Shown here piece by piece: positions 17,393-27,460 of a stretch of 64,000 bases of DNA. The stretch is taken from contig NZ_FNOE01000008.1 of the NCBI RefSeq assembly GCF_900106555.1, forward strand, positions 49,433-113,432, given 5' to 3'. The notes beneath the pieces are model-generated. The model searched no databases, was not told the DNA's origin, and saw nothing but the letters and a program-made list of their open reading frames with translations. Made by a program: the position numbers and the translations under genes. Source of the stretch: Nitrosomonas oligotropha (GTDB lineage Bacteria; Pseudomonadota; Gammaproteobacteria; Burkholderiales; Nitrosomonadaceae). Numbering within the stretch: the stretch's first letter is position 1; each line of letters opens with the position of its first letter.

Positions 17393-18418
17393 ATGACGCC
17401 ACAAGAAGCACTCCAGCGCATTACTGCGCATCAGGAAATAATGCACGATGACATGATTTCCCTGATGCGCCAGATCATGCAAGGAGATATCTCGCCCGTT
17501 CTTATTGCCGCGATCATCGCCGGTCTCCGGGTAAAAAAAGAAACAGTCGGGGAAATTACCGCAGCGGCGCAAGTGATGCGTGAATTTGCCAGCAAAGTCG
17601 CCGTTCCCGATCACACGCATTTGGTAGATACCTGCGGCACGGGCGGAGACTCCTTGCACACATTCAATATTTCCACGGCAGCGGCATTTGTCGCCGCGGC
17701 GGCAGGTGCGCGTGTCGCCAAACATGGCGGCCGTTCGGTTTCGAGCAAATCAGGTAGTGCAGATGTATTGGAAGCGCTCGGTATCAATCTCAACCAAACA
17801 CCACAACAGGTTGCGCAAAGTGTCGATGAGATCGGCGTCGGTTTCATGTTTGCACCCAATTACCATGCGGCCATGAAACATGCTGCACCGGTCCGGCGTG
17901 AACTCGGTATCAAAACATTATTCAACATCCTCGGCCCGTTAACCAATCCAGCCAGCGCCAAAAGGCAAGTTCTAGGCGTGTTCAATGCAGATCTGGTCAG
18001 AACCCTGGCGCTTGTGCTGCAACGCTTGGGCAGCGAACATGTACTGATCGTGCATGGCAGCGATGGATTGGATGAAATCACCATCACAGGCGAAACAAGC
18101 ATCGGTGAATTGAAGAATGGTCAAGTATCCGTTTATACCGTCAGACCGGAAGATTTCAATTTAAAAACATCAGCAATCGAAGCTATCCAGGTTACCGACA
18201 GCACCGATGCCAGAACAATGTTGCTTTCGGTATTGGAAAATACCACCGGACCGGCACGCGATATCGTGCTGATGAATGCCGGCGCGGCGATATATGCCGC
18301 CGGGATTGCGGACACGCTCGAACAGGGAATCAAAGCCGCGCTACGCGCCATCGAAAGCGGCGCCGCGTTAAAGAAACTTCACGACTTGGTGGAATTCACC
18401 CACAGAAATTCTGTATAA
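17393..18418 (+). CDS. trpD: Anthranilate phosphoribosyltransferase
   Basis: Transfers phosphoribose from PRPP to anthranilate. The 341 residues contain the PRPP-binding [17 protein letters not shown], then [21 protein letters not shown], and the anthranilate-site region with [20 protein letters not shown] and [12 protein letters not shown]. All standard motifs are intact. It overlaps no gene; trpC starts 7 bp after its stop. Confidence 0.96.
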   Translation: MTPQEALQRITAHQEIMHDDMISLMRQIMQGDISPVLIAAIIAGLRVKKETVGEITAAAQVMREFASKVAVPDHTHLVDTCGTGGDSLHTFNISTAAAFVAAAAGARVAKHGGRSVSSKSGSADVLEALGINLNQTPQQVAQSVDEIGVGFMFAPNYHAAMKHAAPVRRELGIKTLFNILGPLTNPASAKRQVLGVFNADLVRTLALVLQRLGSEHVLIVHGSDGLDEITITGETSIGELKNGQVSVYTVRPEDFNLKTSAIEAIQVTDSTDARTMLLSVLENTTGPARDIVLMNAGAAIYAAGIADTLEQGIKAALRAIESGAALKKLHDLVEFTHRNSV

Positions 18419-18425
18419 GATCACA

Positions 18426-19286
18426 ATGTCCGATATTCTAAAAAAAATCCTCACCGTCAAAAAACAAGAGATCAACGCTGCCAAGGCATTGAAATCTTAT
18501 GCAACATTAAGCCAGGAAGCGCAATCCGCGCCACCGCCGCGCGATTTTGCGGCAGCGATAACGAGCAAAATTGAAGCCGGACAACCAGCTGTCATTGCCG
18601 AAATCAAACAAGCCAGCCCCAGTAAGGGGATATTGCGTGGCTGCTCTACCGGAGGAAGTACGCCTTCGTTTGAGTTTATTCCGGCAGAAATAGCGCAAAC
18701 GTATGCACAACATGGCGCAGCTTGCCTGTCGGTATTGACGGATCGGCAGTTCTTTATGGGTAGCCCCGAATATTTACAAGCAGCACGTGCCGCATGTGCA
18801 TTGCCGGTTTTGCGTAAGGATTTTATTCTGGATGAATATCAGATTGCCGAAGCGCGTGCGATGGGTGCCGATTGTATTTTATTGATCGTGAGTGCTTTCA
18901 TCATGGAGTTCGGCGCTGGATCCAGTAATCCTGCCGATAATGCCTTGCAGCAAATGGTTGCACTCGAGAAATTGTCCCACTCGCTGGGCATGGCAGTTTT
19001 GGTCGAAGTTCACGATGCGGCAGAATTGCAACTGGCGTTGCAGCTGACCACTCCACTCATCGGCATCAATAATCGTAATCTGCGTACTTTTGAAACTTCC
19101 CTCGATACAACGCTGGCGTTACTTGGCCACATCCCGTCCGGGCGGATTGTGATTACTGAAAGCGGCATCCATACTCCCGCAGATGTTGCCCGCATGCGAT
19201 CGCATCACGTCAATGCCTTCCTTGTCGGAGAAGCTTTTATGCGCGCAGAAGATCCCGGCATTGAATTAGCACGATTATTTTTCTAA
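18426..19286 (+). CDS. trpC: Indole-3-glycerol phosphate synthase with two loop insertions
   Basis: Closes the indole ring in tryptophan synthesis on a TIM barrel. Catalytic stretches are present: [15 protein letters not shown] (Lys and Ser-Pro-Ser-Lys), [43 protein letters not shown] and ITESGIH. At 286 residues it is about 25 longer than usual. The surplus is a short insertion after SPSKGIL near residues 67-77 (Gly/Ser/Thr-rich) and another after DCILLIVSA near residues 158-172. Both are in frame and in loops, so the enzyme is probably active. Confidence 0.94.
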   Translation: MSDILKKILTVKKQEINAAKALKSYATLSQEAQSAPPPRDFAAAITSKIEAGQPAVIAEIKQASPSKGILRGCSTGGSTPSFEFIPAEIAQTYAQHGAACLSVLTDRQFFMGSPEYLQAARAACALPVLRKDFILDEYQIAEARAMGADCILLIVSAFIMEFGAGSSNPADNALQQMVALEKLSHSLGMAVLVEVHDAAELQLALQLTTPLIGINNRNLRTFETSLDTTLALLGHIPSGRIVITESGIHTPADVARMRSHHVNAFLVGEAFMRAEDPGIELARLFF

Positions 19287-19429
19287 TTTCTATTGCCGTT
19301 GCCAATACGCTAGCATCACAAGAATCTCGCTGTTCCAATTCACAGTGAGGAGGATAGTGCATTGTTTCCTCAAGATTTATCCATAGGTGTCGTAGAAAAT
19401 TTCTGACGTATCTCATTCAGGAGTTTAAA

Positions 19430-20278
19430 ATGCTACAACAACATCAAAGAAAATTATCAGATTGGGTTAATTTTCTTACAACAGCTGAAATTCCTGTTCT
19501 CAAACAGACAGCTCGCAACCTCGCCATTCTCCAACAGGACGAGCAACATCTCAACGCGCGCAGTTTCGCTCATGTCGTGAAAAACGACCCGCTAATGACC
19601 GTAAAGCTGCTGCGTTATATGCAGCAGCACAAGCACCGGATTCAAGAACATGATGTGATGGAAGTCGAGCAAATCATTTTGATGCTCGGCCTTGAAGCTA
19701 CGCTGAACAAAATACCTGCCAAGCCTCTGGCTGAAGATATTTTGGCGCGCAACAACATGAATGCACTGGTCTATTTGCTAAAAACCACTCACCGCGCAAA
19801 TATTGCTTCTACCTACGCTTTTGACTGGGCAGTCCGTCTGCATGATTTACATTTTGCAGAAATCCGTCTGGCGGCATTACTGCACGATATCGCCGAAATG
19901 CTCATGTGGTGCTTTTCCCCTGCGGAAATGCTGAAAATAAAACAGCTACAAAAACAAAACAAAGCACTTCGCAGCACCGCCGCACAAGAAAAAGTGCTCG
20001 GCTTTTCTTTGTATCAACTCCAGCTGGAACTTGCAATTAAATGGAAATTACCAGAATTATTAATCACCCTCATGGACGACAATAATTCAAACTTACAAAG
20101 AGTGCGTAATGTGGTACTAGCGGTAAATTTAGCCCGGCATTCCGCTAATGGATGGGATGATGCCGCATTACCGGACGACTACGAAAATATTGCGAAACTT
20201 TTGCATCTTCAAGCGGGCGACATCATGACCATTGTAGGCGCCAGCAAACAATCCGAAGATGCGAGTAATCTCGCATGA
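19430..20278 (+). CDS. HDOD-domain protein
   Basis: Protein of 282 residues consisting mostly of an HDOD domain, a non-catalytic or degenerate relative of HD phosphohydrolases used in signalling. Visible elements are EIPVLKQTARNLAIL at the start, KNDPLMTVKLLRYMQ, an HD-like LAALLHDIAEMLMWCF near residue 150 and the C-terminal helices. No output domain is attached. It is a single gene after trpC, with about 140 bp before it. The target is unknown. Confidence 0.85.
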   Translation: MLQQHQRKLSDWVNFLTTAEIPVLKQTARNLAILQQDEQHLNARSFAHVVKNDPLMTVKLLRYMQQHKHRIQEHDVMEVEQIILMLGLEATLNKIPAKPLAEDILARNNMNALVYLLKTTHRANIASTYAFDWAVRLHDLHFAEIRLAALLHDIAEMLMWCFSPAEMLKIKQLQKQNKALRSTAAQEKVLGFSLYQLQLELAIKWKLPELLITLMDDNNSNLQRVRNVVLAVNLARHSANGWDDAALPDDYENIAKLLHLQAGDIMTIVGASKQSEDASNLA

Positions 20279-20298
20279 ACTCGTTTAAATAGGGAAAC

Positions 20299-20345
20299 TG
20301 GTGCCGACACCAAGAATCGAACTCGGGACCTTCTGATTACAAAAC
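20299..20345 (-). other. tRNA-Thr(TGT) 3' fragment, attachment-site-like
   Basis: Read on the minus strand, 20345-20299 gives the 3' part of a tRNA gene: anticodon loop TTTGTAA (anticodon TGT), then the 3' anticodon strand, variable loop AAGGTC, T-arm GTTCGATTC and acceptor GTGTCGGCACCA. The 5' half is missing; the sequence before it does not complete the anticodon stem. A 3' tRNA fragment with CCA is what site-specific integration at a tRNA gene leaves at the distal end of an element. The polarity places the element to the right (above 20345) and the original flank to the left. Confidence 0.75.
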
Positions 20346-20690
20346 TTATTTATAAATTCAAGCCATATATAAATCAATCACTTATAATGCTTGCCAAGCA
20401 TAAAAACTGTCGCACGCAACCACAAACAGCGACACTTACAGAGTAGTTTGGCACAAATTTGACACAGTCAATATTGCCACCTTTCGTTACTGTATCAGCT
20501 ACATTGCAAAGAAAAAACCTGTCATATGAACAGGGCAGTAATCACTATTTAGAAATTATTACTTGGTTTTAAATGAATTGCGTTGTTAATGTGACACCTT
20601 CTTTTCGATCGATTACTCACAATCATTATTTTAATTTCGCGAAGTACTAAAGTCATTTCAAGAAAAAAACCTGGTAATAATGTATACCGA
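20346..20690. other. Non-coding stretch between the tRNA fragment and the RND genes
   Basis: AT-rich and without a convincing gene. Near-direct repeats TTTGGCACA (20447-20455) and TTTGACACA (20458-20466) sit about 100 bp from the tRNA fragment. They could be integrase arm-type sites, but this is speculation. I find no integrase reading frame and no strong terminator for the leftward efflux operon. Confidence 0.4.
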
Positions 20691-23600
20691 TCAGAATGCC
20701 TCATTAGCGGGTGTTGAAACCCTCATCCGTTCCGATATTTCCCGCAATACCACGCAACTGACAGGCACTAGCACCAGGGTTACCAGCACCGAAAACAGTA
20801 TGCCGAATGCCAGTGTTACTGCCATCGGCAGAATTTTTTCAGCATCCGAACTCTGAACATTAACGAATGGCAGTAATCCGACAAATGTTGTGGCGCTAGT
20901 CAGAAAAATCGCGCGAAATCGCGCCTTGCAAGCCCGGATTACGGTTTGATAACGGGTGAAATGCTCTTGTTCGGCTTTGTTGATTTGGGCCACCAGTATC
21001 AGGCTGTCGTTGATTACGATTCCTCCGACCGCAAACAAGGCCACATAAGATTCCAGCGATAAAGGTATGCCCAGTAGCAGATGCCCCAATATCGCACCGA
21101 TGAAACCGAAGGGAATTGCTAACATGATCATCAACGGCTGCAGATAAGATCGCAATGGAATCGCCAGCAGCGCATAGATACCCAGCAGCGCGAGCAATCC
21201 GTAACGCCACAGATCGGACATGGCGGCTTCCTGCTTTTGCCGGGCTTGCCCAGATTCGATCTTTATTCCTGGAAATTGCGCTTCCAGTTCAGGGATCACA
21301 TGAGTGCGCAAATCAGCAAGGATCGTTTCAACACTGGCTTGTTCCTTATACACTTCTGCACTGATCAACTGAACCCGCTCCCTGTTCTGCCTGACGATAC
21401 TGGCAAAACCCTGCATCAAATCGGCTTCCGCCACCGCAGCAAATGGCACGCTATCGCCATTGGGTAACTGGATTGGCAAGCGATAAATATCATCCAAGGA
21501 ACGACGATTCTCGGACGGCAAGCGTACAATCACCCTGATCTCATCTCGATCCAGAAAAAACCGCTGCACTTCCAATCCGAGAAAACCATTACGCACCTGC
21601 TCACCCAGGCTTTGCATGGTCAAGCCTTGCAATACTGCTTCCGGTTTGAGTTTGAGATTTAGCTCGGGCTTACCCGTTTGCATCGCTCCAGTCACGCTAT
21701 GCACGCCGGTGTATGCCGCCAGCTTTGCTTTGAGTAACTCGCTGACAGCGCTCTGTTGCGCAATATCTGGAGAAATCAGCTTTAACTCAATCGCTTTGGT
21801 CGATTGCGTTGCGGCGACACCAAGATTTCTTGGCCAGAAGGTTTGAAACGACAGCGTGGCTCCGACTGGCAACTCGCCCAGACGTTCTTCCCATTGTTGC
21901 TTGATGAAATCCATCCGTGAACGGATCCGTTCATCGATGGCAATCTCAATATTCACAAACACAGCGTTATCCTCGCTCACCGAAATGATATGTTGCAAAC
22001 TATCCTGCAACCTATCCGCCGCGCCCAATCCGAGCTCGGTATTCAATTCCATCCGGATATCATTGGCAGCGCGTTCCAGACGCAACACATAGTCATTGAC
22101 TTCTTCGAACGGTGTACCCGGAACGAACTGCAGCATGGCGAACAGATAATAATCATTGACCGGTGCATCCATCACGCTTTGAATCCGCCCGGATGAGACA
22201 AGTGCAATTGCCACCAGCAAAATCATCGCAAATATCGACAGCGTAATGTAACGAAAGTACAGCAATCGCTTCAGTAGCGGTATGTACACGCGATTGACAA
22301 ACCATTTCAGCATCGCATCGACCTTTGCTCTGGCCTTCTCGAATGCGATCCCGATTTTACTCTGTGCCGATACCGGATAGTCATACGACGACAGATGAGA
22401 AGGCAGAATGAATAACACCTCCAGAATCGAGAATGCCAATGTTAGAATCACCACGGCGGAAACGTTATACATCAAGTGACCGCTAAGTCCCGGCAGGAAC
22501 AAGCCCGGCGCGAAGGCAATCATGGTGGACAACACCATGATGACAATCAGCGGCGCCACTTCCAGCGTGCCACTGATGGCACCAGCCAACCCCGGATTCC
22601 CCCGTTCCTGGTGAGTGTAGATATTTTCCCCTACGACGATGGCATCGTCGGCTAGAACGCCAATGATCAGAATCAATGCAGAAATCGAGTAGGTGTTTAA
22701 CGAAATACCCAGCATCGGCATCATCCATAATGCGCCGAACAACGACACCAGGATGCCGCTGCTAACCCAAACTGCAAGACGGAATCGCAGTGTAAACATC
22801 AACACCAGAAAAACCAGGAAAAAACCGGAAATGGCGTTTTCCTTCAACATACTCATATTTTCCGCATAGTATTTCGACCAATCGTCCCACGTCGAAATAC
22901 CGACACCAGCCGGCAATTCTGGACGGAATGCGTTGATCACGGCATTGACCGCTTCAACCGATGTCGAAATCCGTTCCTTGGACATCACGAAGATTTGCAC
23001 GGCCGGTTTGCCATCAATCCTGGCCCGCATATCCTTGTCATTGACTGTTTCACGGATCCGCGCGACATCCCCCAGTAACAAACGTGCGCCATTAACATCC
23101 GAGCGCAGGGGGATTGCTGCATAATCCGCCACCGTCATGGACTGATGCTTACTTCTCAGCAAGAGTTTGCCATCCGGCTTCTTGAGTTCCCCGGCCGGAA
23201 TGTTTTGCGAGACCCCCTGAATCGCCACGGCTATTTCCTCAAAACTCAAATCGTAACGGCGCAACTCGGACTCCGTGACTTCAATCGAGATTTCATAGGA
23301 GATCTCGGGCCAAGGTGTGAGTTTGCCGATATCCGGATGCTGACTCAGCAGAACTTGCAAGCGGTCGCGCTGACGCATCAAGGTTAGCAGGTCGACATCC
23401 CCGTGCACCATTACGGTCACAGCGGTGGTGCCGGTTTTCAATTCCGTGATCTTCAATTTCTCGGCTTCCTTTGGAAAAACCGTGATGCGATCCATTCTAG
23501 CCTGCACATTAGCCTGGAAACGCGCCGCATCGATTTTCGGATCGAACTCGACGATCACCTCGCATTGCGCCTGGTGAGCAGTTGCATTGAGTTGCCGGAT

Positions 23601-23828
23601 ACCTTCCAGATCATGCATCGCTGTTTCTATCGGAATGCACAATGCGCGTTCCACTTCCGCCGGACCGGCGCCCGGATATTCGATCTCGATTTGCAGTTGA
23701 TTTTGCGGCGCCGGGGGGATGGTATAGCGCTTGGCGATTGTCAATCCCAGAATTCCGCCCGCAATAATGAGTAGCATCAGGAAGTTTGCCGCAATCGGAT
23801 TCCTGGCAAACCAGACAATTAGTTTCAT
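20691..23828 (-). CDS. RND-family efflux permease
   Basis: Inner-membrane proton-driven pump of 1045 residues, the usual size. It has the N-terminal helix WFARNPIAANFLMLLIIAGG, a large periplasmic loop, then the proton-relay helix with GVLADDAIVVGENIYTHQERG (adjacent Asp pair). The second half repeats the layout, with GGIVINDSLILVAQIN and a Thr-rich FLTSATTFVGLLPF near the C-terminus. Last gene of a three-gene tripartite set; it overlaps the adaptor gene by 4 bp. Within a siderophore locus the likely job is export or recycling of siderophore from the periplasm, comparable to PvdRT-OpmQ in role but of RND type. That role is inference. Confidence 0.92.
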   Translation of the reverse strand: MKLIVWFARNPIAANFLMLLIIAGGILGLTIAKRYTIPPAPQNQLQIEIEYPGAGPAEVERALCIPIETAMHDLEGIRQLNATAHQAQCEVIVEFDPKIDAARFQANVQARMDRITVFPKEAEKLKITELKTGTTAVTVMVHGDVDLLTLMRQRDRLQVLLSQHPDIGKLTPWPEISYEISIEVTESELRRYDLSFEEIAVAIQGVSQNIPAGELKKPDGKLLLRSKHQSMTVADYAAIPLRSDVNGARLLLGDVARIRETVNDKDMRARIDGKPAVQIFVMSKERISTSVEAVNAVINAFRPELPAGVGISTWDDWSKYYAENMSMLKENAISGFFLVFLVLMFTLRFRLAVWVSSGILVSLFGALWMMPMLGISLNTYSISALILIIGVLADDAIVVGENIYTHQERGNPGLAGAISGTLEVAPLIVIMVLSTMIAFAPGLFLPGLSGHLMYNVSAVVILTLAFSILEVLFILPSHLSSYDYPVSAQSKIGIAFEKARAKVDAMLKWFVNRVYIPLLKRLLYFRYITLSIFAMILLVAIALVSSGRIQSVMDAPVNDYYLFAMLQFVPGTPFEEVNDYVLRLERAANDIRMELNTELGLGAADRLQDSLQHIISVSEDNAVFVNIEIAIDERIRSRMDFIKQQWEERLGELPVGATLSFQTFWPRNLGVAATQSTKAIELKLISPDIAQQSAVSELLKAKLAAYTGVHSVTGAMQTGKPELNLKLKPEAVLQGLTMQSLGEQVRNGFLGLEVQRFFLDRDEIRVIVRLPSENRRSLDDIYRLPIQLPNGDSVPFAAVAEADLMQGFASIVRQNRERVQLISAEVYKEQASVETILADLRTHVIPELEAQFPGIKIESGQARQKQEAAMSDLWRYGLLALLGIYALLAIPLRSYLQPLMIMLAIPFGFIGAILGHLLLGIPLSLESYVALFAVGGIVINDSLILVAQINKAEQEHFTRYQTVIRACKARFRAIFLTSATTFVGLLPFVNVQSSDAEKILPMAVTLAFGILFSVLVTLVLVPVSCVVLREISERMRVSTPANEAF

Positions 23829-25000
23829 GGCCTTTCCTTCGCCACCACGAACATGCCTTCAAGCGGATACAGTATGCCGGAAACCATGATCCGTTCACCC
23901 GGCATCAAGCCTTCCTTCAGAATGACCTGCTCACGCTCTTTTTTCAGAACGGCAACGTGACGCAAGCGCAAACGACTATCCTGATCAATGACCGCAACCC
24001 GGTCGTCTTTCAGCAACGCACTAGCCGGCAGCACATACACGCCCTCCAGCCAGCGGCCTTCGATACTCGCCTCGATATACAAACCCACCGGCAACGCCAT
24101 GACCGCACGATCCCGTTCATTCTCGCGCAACCCGAACGGATCGCTGACCTGGGCCACGATCATCACCATACCGGTCTTTTCATCGATGGCACCCTCGCCG
24201 CGCACAATCCAGCCCCGCCAGGTTTGTAATTCTCCGTGATAGTTCGCTGACAAAATGACTTCCGCACCTTTGGCTACGGCGGAACGCGCTGGCCAGTCCG
24301 GCACATCAACCCAAGACAGCTCCTGGGTGTTGACGGGTAAACGCACTTCCGCCAGATCGCTGCTGTAAATACGGCCCAACACGTCGCCAATATTCAGGTA
24401 CTGCCCCATCCCGATGGTTTTGCTGCGCACCCGACCATTGAAGGGTGCCCGTATTTCCGTCCGCTGCCGCAGCAATCGGGCATTTTTCAGTTCCTCCTGC
24501 TCGGCGGCGAGTTTTGCTTTTTTTTCCTTTAACTGCGGAATTCTCAAATTCAAAGGACTGGGATCGCCCTCACCCAATTGCCGCCACTCCTGTCGCGCCT
24601 GCTCCGCTTCGGCTTCCTCGCGTGTGAGTTGATATTGCGCTTCCATCATCCGGGCTTGCGCTTGCGCCACGCGCAAATCATATTCGGCCGGATCGATGGA
24701 AACCAGCAAATCCCCCTTTTTGAAAAAACCGCCACTGACAAATGCTGGTGCCACATGGGTGATATTGCCCGAAACACCCGTTATGACCTCGATTTCGGTT
24801 TGCGCTTTGACACGCCCTCGCGTTTGCACTGTCATTTGCAGTCGTTGCGGCTGTACCGCGATCGTCTGCACCACAGGCGGTTCGGCAACTTGTGGCTGCT
24901 GATCGGCTTGTGGCGGCATTTGGACGATAATCATGGCGGCAACAACACCCGCCATTATCACGAATAAAGCGATGAATAGTTGTTTACGAGCTTTCATCAA
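23825..25000 (-). CDS. RND efflux periplasmic adaptor (membrane fusion protein)
   Basis: Protein of 391 residues anchored by an N-terminal helix (LFIALFVIMAGVVAAMIIV). Order of parts: a lipoyl half-motif VKAQTEIEVITGVSGNI, an alpha-hairpin rich in Glu/Arg/Gln (residues about 130-185), the second lipoyl half with TEIRAPFNGRVRSKTIGMGQYL, a beta-barrel, and a membrane-proximal domain near LKEGLMPGERIMVSGI. It bridges the permease and the outer-membrane factor. Confidence 0.92.
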   Translation of the reverse strand: MMKARKQLFIALFVIMAGVVAAMIIVQMPPQADQQPQVAEPPVVQTIAVQPQRLQMTVQTRGRVKAQTEIEVITGVSGNITHVAPAFVSGGFFKKGDLLVSIDPAEYDLRVAQAQARMMEAQYQLTREEAEAEQARQEWRQLGEGDPSPLNLRIPQLKEKKAKLAAEQEELKNARLLRQRTEIRAPFNGRVRSKTIGMGQYLNIGDVLGRIYSSDLAEVRLPVNTQELSWVDVPDWPARSAVAKGAEVILSANYHGELQTWRGWIVRGEGAIDEKTGMVMIVAQVSDPFGLRENERDRAVMALPVGLYIEASIEGRWLEGVYVLPASALLKDDRVAVIDQDSRLRLRHVAVLKKEREQVILKEGLMPGERIMVSGILYPLEGMFVVAKERP

Positions 25001-25045
25001 TAAACAAATTTCTGTATGAATGAAAAGGTGGCTGTATGAGCTCGA

Positions 25046-26416
25046 TCAGGCATTGCCACCCAGAGCCAGGTAAAGGTTGATACGGTTACTCAGCAATTGC
25101 CGCGTTACGGAAAGATGCGCCGTCTGTGCATTCAACATGCTGCGATAACTGTCCAGCAACGTCAAAATTTCAATGGTGCCGTTTCGATACGAATAAATGG
25201 CCAGTTTCTGGCTGGACCCGGTATGTTCAACAGCTTTACGCAAGGCAATTTCCTGCTGCCGTAACCACTCCTCGGCTGCAAGCGCCTGTTCCACCTCGCG
25301 AAAAGCATTCAGTGCCGTATTTTTGTACTGATTCAGGGCTTCCTCGGCACGCGCCTGATTGCGAAAAATCTCACCTTGAATGCGCCAACCGGTAAACAAA
25401 GGTTGCACCAATCCGGCAAACACATTCCAAGCCGCAGCCCTGGGGTCGACCAACTCGGTCAGATCGACACTGCGGCTCCCACCGGTTGCTGTCAGCGTAA
25501 TTCGTGGCAAGCGCAATTTTTGCGCGCTGGCCGTCCGCAAATCGGCTGCTTGCAAGCGCTTGAATGCAGCTATCAGATCGGGCCTGCGTTCCAGCAATTC
25601 CGACGGCAATCCTGCCGGTATCACAGCCGGTAATAACGGTAGTTGGGTGATGCTCCACACTTTATCCTCGGGATAATTACCCAGCAAGGTTTCCAGTCTT
25701 TTAGAAATTTGCTGCACCCGGTTGCGTGCTTGCTTCAGTTGCGCTTCGGCATTCGTCAGATCATTTAAAGCCAGACGCAAATCCAAGCCACGAACCAAGC
25801 CGCGCTGAAAGCGGCCACGCACCAGATCGGCGATCACACCCCGTTCTTTGATCGACTGTTCAATAATGGCCGATTGCAATTCGGCTTCGATCAATTCGAA
25901 ATAACTTTGTGCAACGCGCGCCGCCAGCGATAAACGGGTTCCTTGAAAATCCGCCTGCACGGCAGTGGCTTCTGTTAGGGCCGACAAGTGTGAGTCGCGG
26001 ATTCTTCCCCACAAATCCACTTCCCAGCTGACACCGAACAGAGCCTCGAAGACGTTAAAGCGGGCGGAACCGAAGCCAGCGTCGCGGATTTGCACTTCTT
26101 CATAATCCGCCGAGAAAAAAACCTGCGGCCAGCGCGGGGATCCGTCAATGCGTGCCTGAGCCGCAGCAGCTTGAATTCTCGCGGCTGCGGCCTTCAATTC
26201 GTAATTATTTTCCAGTGCGCGATCCACCAATTGTTTTAGCGTTGCATCCTGAAATGTTTCCACCCAGCTCACAGCGACGGATTGCTCCACAGCGTGTTCG
26301 CTCCATTGCTGCGGGATGTCTGCACCGGCATCACCAGTACGCCGCTCGGACAACAGGCTGCAGGCGCTTAGGGCGAACAAAGGCAGCAGGAAGCAAAACA
26401 AATGGAATGGTTTCAT
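25046..26416 (-). CDS. Outer-membrane factor lipoprotein (NodT/TolC family)
   Basis: Outer-membrane channel subunit of about 456 residues. The start is taken at MKPFHLFCFLL, whose signal peptide ends in a LSAC lipobox; the upstream ATG at 26443 would bury the signal. The two structural repeats are visible: NNYELKAAAARIQAAAAQARIDGSPRWPQ with VSWEVDLWGRIRDSHLSA, then ERRPDLIAAFKRLQAADLRTASAQKLRLPRI. Arrangement with the adaptor and permease genes makes a complete tripartite pump. Confidence 0.92.
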   Translation of the reverse strand: MKPFHLFCFLLPLFALSACSLLSERRTGDAGADIPQQWSEHAVEQSVAVSWVETFQDATLKQLVDRALENNYELKAAAARIQAAAAQARIDGSPRWPQVFFSADYEEVQIRDAGFGSARFNVFEALFGVSWEVDLWGRIRDSHLSALTEATAVQADFQGTRLSLAARVAQSYFELIEAELQSAIIEQSIKERGVIADLVRGRFQRGLVRGLDLRLALNDLTNAEAQLKQARNRVQQISKRLETLLGNYPEDKVWSITQLPLLPAVIPAGLPSELLERRPDLIAAFKRLQAADLRTASAQKLRLPRITLTATGGSRSVDLTELVDPRAAAWNVFAGLVQPLFTGWRIQGEIFRNQARAEEALNQYKNTALNAFREVEQALAAEEWLRQQEIALRKAVEHTGSSQKLAIYSYRNGTIEILTLLDSYRSMLNAQTAHLSVTRQLLSNRINLYLALGGNA

Positions 26417-26455
26417 AGTGAAGCACATATAAACCGCATGCACATTCCGCTGTTC

Positions 26456-27433
26456 TCAAATACGATTATTTTCATGATAAAAAGCTTTCGCCAAGGTATC
26501 CGCCAAATCCTGGCGAACTTGCCCGGCCTCTTCGACGATATTGCCCAGTCGGGCAAAATCATGAACCATACCTGAGTATATGTTGACTTGTGTATCCACA
26601 CCGCTGGCTTTCAGCCGCTCGGCATAAGCCATTCCTTCATCTAGCAATGGATCATATTCGGCCAAAATAAAATAGGCCGGTGCCAGCTTTGATAAATCAT
26701 GAGTTTCCAGCGGCGCAAAGCGCCAATCAGTTCGATCGGCATCGCTGCGAAGATAAAGCTTAAACATCCACTGTAAGGTATCCGCTTCCAATAGATATCC
26801 CCTGGCAAGGCGCTGATGCGAATCAGTATCCTGCCATACACTCGTACATGGATAGAGCAAAACCTGAAAAACCGGTGGTTGCCAACCTTCGTCCCGAGCC
26901 ATGATCGCGATCCCAGTTGCCAATGTACCGCCGGCACTATCGCCTCCAACCGCGATACGGGTAGAGTCAAGACCATAAGCGAATCCTTGCATCAGGAGCC
27001 AGCGATACGCATCGTGCGCATCGTTTACTGCATAGGGGAAACGGTACTCCGGCGCAAGCCGGTAAGCAACATGCAGTACATGACAAGGTGTCAACGCAGC
27101 CAACGAACGACACAGTGAATCGTGTGAATCCAGATTGCCCAGGCAATAACCGCCGCCGTGGAAATATAGCAATACAGGGCACAATGCCGTCGTTGCTGGA
27201 AGTTCGGTCGGCTTATATAATCGCGCGTTAATCGATTGCCCATCGCGACAAGGAATGGTGATCTCCGTCACACTTGCAACCAAAGGTCCGGGAACATCCA
27301 GTATGTGTGTTGACGCACCGTAATCTAACCGCGCCTGCTCAGGTGTCATCATATACATCGCTGGCTTCTCCCCGCTTAATGCATTTGCTTCAACAAGCTC
27401 AAGAAAAGCCGACAGATCGGGATCCAGTGACAT
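26456..27433 (-). CDS. Alpha/beta hydrolase, hormone-sensitive-lipase family
   Basis: Esterase of about 325 residues. The oxyanion motif is LLYFHGGGYCLGNLDSHD; the nucleophile is in AVGGDSAGGTLA; the acid is in ILAEYDPLLDEG and the His in YSGMVHDF. The ATG at 27433 follows a GAGGAAG site. No signal peptide is seen, so it is cytoplasmic. It lies between the receptor and the efflux genes, 28 bp after the receptor start side. A reasonable inference is hydrolysis of an ester in the ferric siderophore or removal of an acyl chain, but the family is broad. Confidence 0.85.
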   Translation of the reverse strand: MSLDPDLSAFLELVEANALSGEKPAMYMMTPEQARLDYGASTHILDVPGPLVASVTEITIPCRDGQSINARLYKPTELPATTALCPVLLYFHGGGYCLGNLDSHDSLCRSLAALTPCHVLHVAYRLAPEYRFPYAVNDAHDAYRWLLMQGFAYGLDSTRIAVGGDSAGGTLATGIAIMARDEGWQPPVFQVLLYPCTSVWQDTDSHQRLARGYLLEADTLQWMFKLYLRSDADRTDWRFAPLETHDLSKLAPAYFILAEYDPLLDEGMAYAERLKASGVDTQVNIYSGMVHDFARLGNIVEEAGQVRQDLADTLAKAFYHENNRI

Positions 27434-27460
27434 CAGATATCTTCCTCGCAACAATCCAAG

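Noticed and set aside
16793..17725. Leftward open frame of 310 codons over trpG and trpD
   Set aside because: It lies antisense to two clearly conserved trp genes and has no recognisable domain.
20299..20345. Functional tRNA-Thr gene
   Set aside because: The 5' half, D-arm and 5' anticodon strand are absent, so it cannot fold into a tRNA.
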